51,495 nucleotides of DNA from the NCBI GenBank assembly GCA_949288455.1, contig CASEKF010000005.1:1-51495 (forward strand). The letters run 5' to 3'. The position numbers and the translations under genes were made by a program. Positions 45,564 through 51,495 of the stretch are shown piece after piece. The notes below the pieces were generated by a model. That model did not search any database. It was given only the letters and a program-made list of their open reading frames with translations, and was not told the DNA's origin. The DNA is from an uncultured bacterium (GTDB lineage Bacteria > Vulcanimicrobiota > CADAWZ01). The stretch's first letter is position 1, and the number at the start of each line of letters is the position of its first letter.

Positions 45564-45962
45564 CTATTTTTCAACGACTTCCAAAAGGACTCCTCCGGAG
45601 CTTTTTGGATGAACAAAGGCTATTTTTGCGCCGTTCATTCCTATCCTTGGCTCGTTATCAATAAGTTTTAAACCGTCTTTTTTCAATTTTTCAAGTTCCG
45701 AAGTTATATCGTCTGTTTCTAAAGCGACATGGTGCAGTCCCGGGCCTTTTTTATCGATAAATTTAGCTATGGGACTATCGGGAGAAGAGGGTTCTAAAAA
45801 TTCCAGATGGACGCCTCCCAAATCAAAAGATAAAATCTTGGATTTTTGAGACTCTACTTCATATTCGTGTCCTTGAATATCAGACAAAATCTTACCGTAA
45901 ACGTTTTTAATTTCGTCCAGGCTTGAAGCTGCAATTCCTATATGATCCACTTTTTTAATCAT
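45564..45962 (-). CDS. mce: Methylmalonyl-CoA epimerase
   Basis: A 132-residue VOC-fold enzyme that interconverts (R)- and (S)-methylmalonyl-CoA. KVDHIGIAASSLDEI (metal His), LEFLEP, GPGLHHVALETDD (metal His) and EVVEK (metal Glu) are in order. The mutase and decarboxylase genes are not in the window. No clear ribosome site is seen. Linked by strand to kor; a succinate-propionate path is inferred. Confidence 0.92.
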   Translation of the reverse strand: MIKKVDHIGIAASSLDEIKNVYGKILSDIQGHEYEVESQKSKILSFDLGGVHLEFLEPSSPDSPIAKFIDKKGPGLHHVALETDDITSELEKLKKDGLKLIDNEPRIGMNGAKIAFVHPKSSGGVLLEVVEK

Positions 45963-46293
45963 ATTGTTTTACGCATATTAAAGCGATTTAAAACCTCTTA
46001 GCTCAATAAGGCTTTATCGCTTTATATAGGCAAGTCTCCCTTCTTCAACAATAAATCGTATTTTTGAAATTTTACTCTTATTCTAATCGTTCCGCAAAAC
46101 GCAGAAAATATATTTCGCGTCAAAACTTAACGAAATTATTTTCCCGCCGCTTGTTAGTATAATTATATTTCAAAAGTTTTTTTCCTTTCGTCGAGTAAAG
46201 CTCATATTTTTTTAACATAAAAGCGACATCAAAAGAACAAAATTAAAAAATGAAGAAGTCAATCTAAAAATTGAAATTGTAAAATCTTAAATA
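45963..46293. other. 331-bp non-coding gap between mce and the macrodomain gene
   Basis: AT-rich, with no gene seen. AAAGCGAT (45980-45987) and ATCGCTTT (46016-46023) form an 8-bp stem 18 bases before the mce start, so on the mce transcript it would lie in the leader. No promoter with good boxes was found. Confidence 0.7.
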
Positions 46294-47070
46294 TCATCGG
46301 CATGAAAGCAAAGTTTTATAAAGTTCTTCGTCAAGATCGGCATAAACGCAAAATGCTATATCAAGCTTGCTTCCCGAAGATTTTTTATAATTCTCCGCCG
46401 TTTCTACCGCTATTTCGGCCGCTTCCTTGTTTGGAAAACCGAATACTCCCGTTGAAACGCAGCAGAATACGACGTTGTCCAAATAGTTTTCGTCGGCTGT
46501 CTTCAAACATGAAGAATAACATGAAGCCAATTCTTTTTTATGACGCCGAGTAAGCCGACCTGAAACGGCAGGGCCTACGGTATGAATAATATGCTTGCAT
46601 GGCAAATTAAAACCCGGAGTAATCTCGGCTTGTCCTACGGGTTCCCTACGTTTTTTCTGTCTAATAATCTCCGCGCAATACTCGCGAAGCCTCATGCCAG
46701 CGTAAGTATGAACGCAATTGTCAAGACAATTGTGACAAGGCAGATAACATCCGGTCAACTCGCCGTTCGCCGCGTTTACTATAGCGTCGCATTTAACTCT
46801 GGTAATATCTCCTTTCCACAGGTAGAAACCGTTTTTCATACGTTTAAAAGAAGTGAAATCGACAATTCCGCGCAGTTGATTCTCTTCCTGAAGATATTCG
46901 TCTTGGAGTTTAAGAATCTCTTCGCTTATAGGATTAGGAGGACGCACGTTAGTCAAAGCCCTTAAAAGGCTTTTTTTAGCTTCCGGGGAAACCGGAATTT
47001 CCAACGTTTTATTATCTGATTCGTCAAGCATAAAACGGATCAAAATATCAAGCTTTTCATTTAGAGTCAT
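46294..47070 (-). CDS. Zinc-containing macrodomain protein (ADP-ribosyl hydrolase type)
   Basis: A 258-residue macrodomain. ADP-ribose loop DAIVNAANGELTGCYLP, cysteine/histidine set CHNCLDNCVHTYAGMRLREYC (the Zn-macro motif), HIIHTVGPAVSG and CCVSTGVFGFPNKEAAEIA. The N-terminal ~75 residues belong to this class. Zn-macrodomains remove ADP-ribose from proteins and often pair with a macrodomain sirtuin (SirTM) and lipoyl-carrier, none of which is in the window. ATG 47070 has GGAG 9 bases upstream. Confidence 0.88.
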   Translation of the reverse strand: MTLNEKLDILIRFMLDESDNKTLEIPVSPEAKKSLLRALTNVRPPNPISEEILKLQDEYLQEENQLRGIVDFTSFKRMKNGFYLWKGDITRVKCDAIVNAANGELTGCYLPCHNCLDNCVHTYAGMRLREYCAEIIRQKKRREPVGQAEITPGFNLPCKHIIHTVGPAVSGRLTRRHKKELASCYSSCLKTADENYLDNVVFCCVSTGVFGFPNKEAAEIAVETAENYKKSSGSKLDIAFCVYADLDEELYKTLLSCR

Positions 47071-47094
47071 AATCAAGCTCCGTTATATTTAAGT

Positions 47095-49677
47095 TTATAA
47101 GTCTTTTAACAATTCTTTAATTTTTTTATTTTCGATCAAGCGTTCCAAAGTCCGGCAAAGAACTTTAAAATCGATAGGTTTAGAAATATGGGCGTTCATT
47201 CCCGCCGCGGTAGTAGCGGCTATATCTTCGGCGAACGCGTTAGCGGTCGCCGCCACGATAGGCACCGTTTTCGCATCCGGGCGGCTTAGAGAACGAATCC
47301 TTCGCGCCGCCTCGCATCCGTCCATCTGAGGCATCTGCATATCCATCAGCACGGCGTCTATCTCGAACGGAATAGACGACCGGAATATATCCAGCGCTTC
47401 GGCTCCGTTCCAAGCCTGCAAAATCTTCAATCCGTTCATAGTTAAAATTTCGGTCGCTATTTCCATATTAACTAAATTGTCTTCGGCCAAAAGAATCGTT
47501 TTGCCGGATAAAGACGACTTATCGGTTTCCCGATTAAGCTCGCCTTCCGAAGCAAGATTCTCGGCCGCGTCTTTTACTTTTTCAACGGAAGGATCATCCG
47601 TGGACAGGAAAGGAATCGTAACGGTAAAAACGGTTCCGCTTCCTATTTTGCTTTCTACGTATATCTGTCCGCTCATTTGAGTAACCAAACTTTTTACTAT
47701 AGGCATTCCCAGGCCGGTTCCGTTGACTTGTTTGGAAGAAAATCTATTCTCTCGCGCATAAGGATCAAAAATATGCGGAAGAAATTCTTCCGACATACCT
47801 ATTCCGGTATCTTTAATAACGAGCTGATACAAAGAATGAGGCTGTTCTTCAAGCTGGCGCAGCGCTATCGATACGGTATCGCCCTCCGAAGTAAACTTTA
47901 AAGCGTTTGACAGCAAATTATTCAAGATCTGGTTAATGCGATTAGAATCTCCCAAAACATAAGACGAGGATACGTCATATTCCGCCAGTAAAATTTTATT
48001 CTCCGATTCGGCCTGCATTCTAAAAGAATCGACGCACTTATCTACGCAATCCTTAAGATCGAAGGCTTGATTATTTAGAACGACTTTGCCTTGCTGCATA
48101 CGCGACATATCTAAAATATCGTTGACCAAATCCAAAAGTTGCCGGCAAGAATAAGAAATTTTATCTATATAACTCTTAACTTTTTCCGAATCGGAAACAT
48201 TCCGGCGGACCAAATCGGATAAACCCAAAATAGCGTTTAGAGGAGTCCTCATATCATGAGACATATTATTAAAGAAAGACTGTTTGGCTTTTTCGCTCTG
48301 TCGGGAAGTGACCAAAGCGTCCTCAAGAAGTTTATATTCCTGAAGTTTTTGACGTTTATACTGATCGATTTCCCTAAAACACATCACGACTTCGTCGGGA
48401 GACAACGAGTCGTCGAAAAGGATTTGAACGCTTACCCAGCGGTATTCCTCTCCGAAACGGCGCAAAAAATCTCCGCCGTAATCGCGAATTTTATTCTCGA
48501 CTAAATATTGAATGCTGGTAGACGCGAAACTTTTTTGAAAATCCTTGAACGCGGTTTCCTCTATAACTTGTCCGACGAGGCTCAAAAGATCGGAGTAAGA
48601 GCCTTTTAACGGCAAACGGCTCAGCACGTAATCGGAACCTTTAATTATCTCGTAAGTATTATTTTTGTAATTGATCCTATATAAAGCGTAGTAAGAGTTG
48701 CCTAACACTCTTATGGTTTCGTTAGTGCGCTCTATCGCTAAATCCAGCTGAATATTGCGCGAAGTAACGAATATAAACGTCGTAAGAATCGTAAGCATAA
48801 TAAGCCCGAAGAAAAGAGCAAATTGATTCAGCCGATTCAACATAGTATCAAACGGAACGGTAACTATAACTAGCCATCCGCACGAAATCATATCGTGATA
48901 AACGCCTATTTTTTTCCCGTCCAAATTCCTAAACGACGCGTTATAAGCGTTAAGACTGCCGTCCGCAATTCCGTCTCGAAGTGTTTTTATAAAGCCGTTA
49001 AGCTCTTGTTCAGGAATGCCGGAAATGTTGTTTGCGTAAATTTTTCCGCCGTTTTTATCGCAAATATATACCGAAGCGGACGGCGGAAGAGCAAATAAAT
49101 TAGCGTTGCGAAGAATATTCTCGGGAAAAACGTCGAACGCAAGCACGGCGTCCGACTCGTTGCATTTCTTTGCGATAGTAACGACCGGCTTCTTAGAAAT
49201 AGCGTCGATATATAAATCGGTAAAAACCGTTTTTCCTTCCGCCTCCATGGCCGCTTTATGCCAATAGGAAGAGGCATAATCATAAGAGGCGTCTCCTTCC
49301 CAAGGAACGGCGGGCATAAATTTTCCCTGAAATACGGCGTAAGGGTCTACCGTACCCTCGCCTAAAATTTTCTGAAGACGCTGATAATAAAGCTTAATTT
49401 TACGCTCGGCCGTCTCGAACGAATCGCCGTCTCTTACGTACGAATCTATATTTTCCGTTCCAAAAGAAATAAGAGCTCTGAAAATATTCAGGTCTCCTTC
49501 GACTTCCGAAGCGTAATTACTGGCGATGGAGTCTCCGAGATTCTGATAATTGTGAAGAAGAGAATTTCGTATAAATATATAGAATACGCAGCCTATAGCC
49601 AGCATAAAAATCAATATCGCAAAATATATTTTTAGTTTTCTCAATATCGACGCAAACTTAGCCGGTAAAAATTTCAT
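47095..49677 (-). CDS. Hybrid sensor histidine kinase (dCache-like sensor, HisKA, HATPase, REC)
   Basis: An 860-residue inner-membrane kinase: helix at about 17-37, an extracellular ~240-residue cache-like sensor (WHKAAMEAEGKTVFTDLYID...KPVVTIAK), a second helix at about 287-307, a PAS-like linker, then HisKA (FFNNMSHDMRTPLNAIL), HATPase (NQILNNLLSNALKFT, DTGIGMS, GTGLGMPIV) and a C-terminal REC domain (LLAEDNLVNMEIA, phospho-acceptor in DAVLMDMQMPQMDG). Its ATG overlaps the Hpt stop by one base (TGATG). Phosphate should pass REC to Hpt to the response regulator. Confidence 0.93.
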   Translation of the reverse strand: MKFLPAKFASILRKLKIYFAILIFMLAIGCVFYIFIRNSLLHNYQNLGDSIASNYASEVEGDLNIFRALISFGTENIDSYVRDGDSFETAERKIKLYYQRLQKILGEGTVDPYAVFQGKFMPAVPWEGDASYDYASSYWHKAAMEAEGKTVFTDLYIDAISKKPVVTIAKKCNESDAVLAFDVFPENILRNANLFALPPSASVYICDKNGGKIYANNISGIPEQELNGFIKTLRDGIADGSLNAYNASFRNLDGKKIGVYHDMISCGWLVIVTVPFDTMLNRLNQFALFFGLIMLTILTTFIFVTSRNIQLDLAIERTNETIRVLGNSYYALYRINYKNNTYEIIKGSDYVLSRLPLKGSYSDLLSLVGQVIEETAFKDFQKSFASTSIQYLVENKIRDYGGDFLRRFGEEYRWVSVQILFDDSLSPDEVVMCFREIDQYKRQKLQEYKLLEDALVTSRQSEKAKQSFFNNMSHDMRTPLNAILGLSDLVRRNVSDSEKVKSYIDKISYSCRQLLDLVNDILDMSRMQQGKVVLNNQAFDLKDCVDKCVDSFRMQAESENKILLAEYDVSSSYVLGDSNRINQILNNLLSNALKFTSEGDTVSIALRQLEEQPHSLYQLVIKDTGIGMSEEFLPHIFDPYARENRFSSKQVNGTGLGMPIVKSLVTQMSGQIYVESKIGSGTVFTVTIPFLSTDDPSVEKVKDAAENLASEGELNRETDKSSLSGKTILLAEDNLVNMEIATEILTMNGLKILQAWNGAEALDIFRSSIPFEIDAVLMDMQMPQMDGCEAARRIRSLSRPDAKTVPIVAATANAFAEDIAATTAAGMNAHISKPIDFKVLCRTLERLIENKKIKELLKDL

Positions 49678-50033
49678 CAAACGATCCTCCCGACAGCTTC
49701 CGAAACGTCTTGATAAGCCGACGATATGGCAGGCATCATTTCTTTTGCCTCATTAAAATCTCCTTTTCTTAAAAGCGCCGTTTGTTCCGTAAAAAGTCCG
49801 GCTAATTTAGTCATAGACAGATTTCCGCACAAGCCTTTAAGCGTATGCGAAAAAACGAGCGCGCTTTTCGCGTCGTCAGCGTCAATAGCGCGCTCCAATG
49901 AGGCAAAATTAGGATCTTCCAAAAATTTTTTCAGCAGGCGTTCAAAAAGCGCTTCGCTGCCCATAAGACGTTCCAAAGCGTCGTTTACGTCCACGCTCGC
50001 GGCCGTCAAAATATCTTTTTTACTCTGTTCCAT
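49677..50033 (-). CDS. Stand-alone Hpt phosphotransfer protein
   Basis: A 118-residue four-helix phosphotransfer protein. The phosphorylated His is in ALVFSHTLKGLCGNLSM (AHxLKG-type motif with His in SHTLKG). CGGAGC lies before the ATG. It sits between a hybrid kinase and a REC-HD-GYP regulator, overlapping the former by one base, which completes a four-step phosphorelay in one operon. Confidence 0.9.
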   Translation of the reverse strand: MEQSKKDILTAASVDVNDALERLMGSEALFERLLKKFLEDPNFASLERAIDADDAKSALVFSHTLKGLCGNLSMTKLAGLFTEQTALLRKGDFNEAKEMMPAISSAYQDVSEAVGRIV

Positions 50034-50052
50034 AACAAAATCGCTCCGTTAA

Positions 50053-51144
50053 CTAAAAATTATAAAGATCGTTTTCAACTTTAAAAAAGCACTCTAACAG
50101 AAAAGGATTAAAAGCTCCGCATTTACCGTCTTTTATCATATTTAAAGCTTCTTCTCTCGAAAACGCTTTTTTATAAACCCGCTTGCAAATTAAAGCGTCG
50201 TAAACGTCGGCTAAGGAGACGACCTGCGCCCATATTGAGATTTCGTCGCCTTTCAAGCCTTCCGGATACCCTTTGCCGTCGTAACGTTCGTGATGGTGAA
50301 GGGCTATGTCCCGCGCATATTCGTAAGCTTCGTTTTCTCTTAATTGAGGGATTTTGTCCAAAAGCGCGGCTCCTTGCGTCGTATGGGATTTCATAATTTC
50401 GAATTCTTCTTCCGTAAGGCGTCCGGGCTTTTTCAAAATAGAGTCGGGAACGGCTATTTTGCCGACGTCGTGCATTATGGACGCCAAAGCTATCTTTTCT
50501 ATATCCATGGAAGACAAACCGTTCCCAAACTTCGTGTTTGATAAAATATGAGCCGTAATTCTATTTATGCGGCGAACATGGTCTCCCGACTCTTCGCTCC
50601 TAAATTCAATAGCCGTCGCTAAAGCTTCGATCATTCCTTTGTTTAAAGAAATAATCTTTTCCGCCTGAGAAAGAAGATCCAGGTGTTGAAGCTCTACGAC
50701 GTCGCTTAACCGCTTTCTTGCGCTGAAAAGCTCCACGACGGACTGGACTCGGCGCAAAACTACGTACGGCGTCACCGGCTTAGGTATAATATCCATAACT
50801 CCGAGCCGATAAGCTTCCCGCATAACGTCTACGGTAGCTTCCGCCGTTATCAGAAAAACAGGTATTTTATCAAGAAGCTCCGCTTCTTTAAGGCTTCTTA
50901 AAACTTGAAGACCGTTCATCTCCGGCATAACGACGTCTAACAGTATGGAACATAACTTGTCCTTATTGTTTAAAACGGCCTCCAGCCCTGTTTTTCCGTT
51001 CGAAGCGTAAATTATATCGTAGTAAGGAGAAAAAATATTGGCAAGAATTTCATAATTTGTTTCGTCGTCGTCTACAATCAACATTGAGCCGCAATCCATA
51101 GACGAAGACTGATAAAAATATTCTTCGAACAATTGTTCCACCAC
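50053..51144 (-). CDS. Response regulator REC-HD-GYP (c-di-GMP phosphodiesterase)
   Basis: A 363-residue regulator. REC domain: MLIVDDDETNYEIL, phospho-Asp in ILLDVVMPEMNG, and Lys in IIPKPV. HD-GYP domain: HDVGKIAVPD, HHHERYDGKGYPEGLKGDEI and SLADVYDAL, all catalytic positions intact, so it should hydrolyse c-di-GMP. Start uncertain: GTG 51144 overlaps GAGGTG, and TTG 51132 or ATG 51099 are alternatives. A strong promoter lies at 51195-51223. It begins the phosphorelay operon. Confidence 0.94.
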   Translation of the reverse strand: MVEQLFEEYFYQSSSMDCGSMLIVDDDETNYEILANIFSPYYDIIYASNGKTGLEAVLNNKDKLCSILLDVVMPEMNGLQVLRSLKEAELLDKIPVFLITAEATVDVMREAYRLGVMDIIPKPVTPYVVLRRVQSVVELFSARKRLSDVVELQHLDLLSQAEKIISLNKGMIEALATAIEFRSEESGDHVRRINRITAHILSNTKFGNGLSSMDIEKIALASIMHDVGKIAVPDSILKKPGRLTEEEFEIMKSHTTQGAALLDKIPQLRENEAYEYARDIALHHHERYDGKGYPEGLKGDEISIWAQVVSLADVYDALICKRVYKKAFSREEALNMIKDGKCGAFNPFLLECFFKVENDLYNF

Positions 51145-51194
51145 CTCAAAAACAATATTTTCGCTCTTTATTAAAGTAAAAAATTTAATGGATT

Positions 51195-51223
51195 ATTATA
51201 TATTATTTCTGAAAAAAAATCAA
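51195..51223 (-). promoter_or_regulatory. Sigma-70 type promoter for the phosphorelay operon
   Basis: On the minus strand TTGATT (51218-51223), 17-base spacer, then TATAAT (51195-51200), a perfect -10. Leader to the HD-GYP start is about 45 bases. Confidence 0.75.
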
Positions 51224-51274
51224 ATCACGAGTAAAAGAAAAAAAAAGGACAATTTGAACGCCTATAAAAAACTT

Positions 51275-51370
51275 TTAGGAGTATCTTACCCCTGTTTTCG
51301 TCTGCCCCAGCGCAAATGAACTTTGCGCTTTTGGGTTAAACGGGGCAAATCGATACGCTATTTGATGCAT
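51275..51370 (-). CDS. Possible 31-residue protein, function unknown
   Basis: ATG 51370 (minus) with GGGGAGGA at 51378-51385, 7 bases upstream, opens a 31-codon frame ended by TAA at 51275. The peptide begins MHQIAYRFAPFNPKAQSSFA and is hydrophilic with no signal or membrane segment. The ribosome site is the strongest in this part of the window. I do not recognise it. Part of the frame coincides with a nested hairpin (51303-51347), so it could also be a structured leader. Confidence 0.45.
   Translation of the reverse strand: MHQIAYRFAPFNPKAQSSFALGQTKTGVRYS
51303..51347. other. Nested hairpin inside the possible small gene
   Basis: Outer stem TGCCCC (51303-51308) with GGGGCA (51342-51347); inner AGCGCAAA (51309-51316) with TTTGCGCT (51322-51329), loop TGAAC. 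It could be an RNA fold on either strand. No T-run follows closely, so termination is unlikely. Confidence 0.5.
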
Positions 51371-51456
51371 ATACAAATCCTCCCCACTTTTTAACAAACC
51401 TTCAAAAGCAAATATATTAAAATAAAAGCAGGCAGATTTAATTATTCATAACATAT

Positions 51457-51486
51457 ATTATAAGAATAACGAAATCATAATATGAA
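51457..51486 (-). promoter_or_regulatory. Weak promoter candidate before the possible small gene
   Basis: On the minus strand TTCATA (51481-51486), 18-base spacer, TATAAT (51457-51462). The -10 is perfect, the -35 matches 4/6. It lies about 85 bases before ATG 51370. Confidence 0.35.
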
Positions 51487-51495
51487 CTTAAGGCC

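Noticed and set aside
1-51495. CRISPR arrays, tRNA, rRNA, insertion sequences, prophage genes
   Set aside because: None seen; the regular repeats present are RTX codons or single inverted repeats.

Overview
The window comes from a moderately AT-rich genome of a Gram-negative, probably anaerobic and flagellated bacterium. Evidence for this is: prepilin-type secretion genes (GspC, GspG, PilT), a rod/hook flagellar operon with a WhiG/FliA-type sigma factor, lipoproteins, two-component signalling through HD-GYP, and oxygen-sensitive iron-sulfur enzymes (a KorDABC 2-oxoacid:ferredoxin oxidoreductase, NuoE/NuoF-type diaphorase subunits, a 2-hydroxyacyl-CoA dehydratase-like protein and its ATPase activator). 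I cannot assign a phylum from sequence alone. No rRNA, tRNA, CRISPR array, insertion sequence or prophage was recognised. UGA is a normal stop here, because several tightly coupled genes end in TGA.

Layout. 1-1017: 3' end of a gene with a HEPN-like RNxxxH motif, closed by a strong terminator. 1137-4738 (-): M20 peptidase followed by an OPT peptide transporter with an unusual charged tail. 5000-6516 (+): HAD phosphatase and HgdC-type activator. 6557-9727 (-): GspC, GspG, PilT and a class II aldolase. 9966-11614 (+): RNase H and a TPR/SEC-C protein. 11895-14370 (+): a terminator-bounded two-gene unit of an RTX-repeat protein with a C-terminal HExxH (M91/NleD-like) domain and a small secreted partner. 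14563-18070 (+): an EF-G paralogue with a clear promoter, a PfkB kinase and a YkgJ-type cysteine-cluster protein. 18056-21229 (-): hydantoinase/oxoprolinase, a small HExxH protein and a zinc-ribbon protein. 21490-22941 (+): a double-zinc-ribbon membrane protein whose reading frame is interrupted by a single TGA where a cysteine is expected. 22993-23058: a perfect 31-bp inverted repeat.

23082-26625 (-): TPR protein, thioredoxin-fold lipoprotein without its active-site cysteines, and the HgdB-like protein. 26722-31512 (-): sigma factor and flagellar genes (FliK-like, FlhB-C-like, FlgF, FlgG, FlgJ). 31661-37889 (-): membrane HD protein, NuoF, NuoE, DUF4416, arylamine N-acetyltransferase-like protein and a zinc-ribbon coiled-coil protein. 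38181-45962 (-): short-type ProRS, sugar-phosphate cyclase coupled to the NAD(P)HX repair enzyme, KorCBAD and methylmalonyl-CoA epimerase. 46294-51144 (-): zinc macrodomain hydrolase and a complete phosphorelay operon (REC-HD-GYP, Hpt, hybrid kinase). 51145-51495: promoters and a possible 31-residue protein.

The picture is a peptide-using anaerobe: OPT plus M20 take up and cleave peptides, Kor and NuoEF-type proteins handle ferredoxin and NADH electrons, and HD-GYP/flagellar genes control motility. The most unusual features are the TGA-interrupted zinc ribbon with a SECIS-like hairpin (21490-22941) and the RTX/M91 protein with its secreted neighbour (11895-14370).
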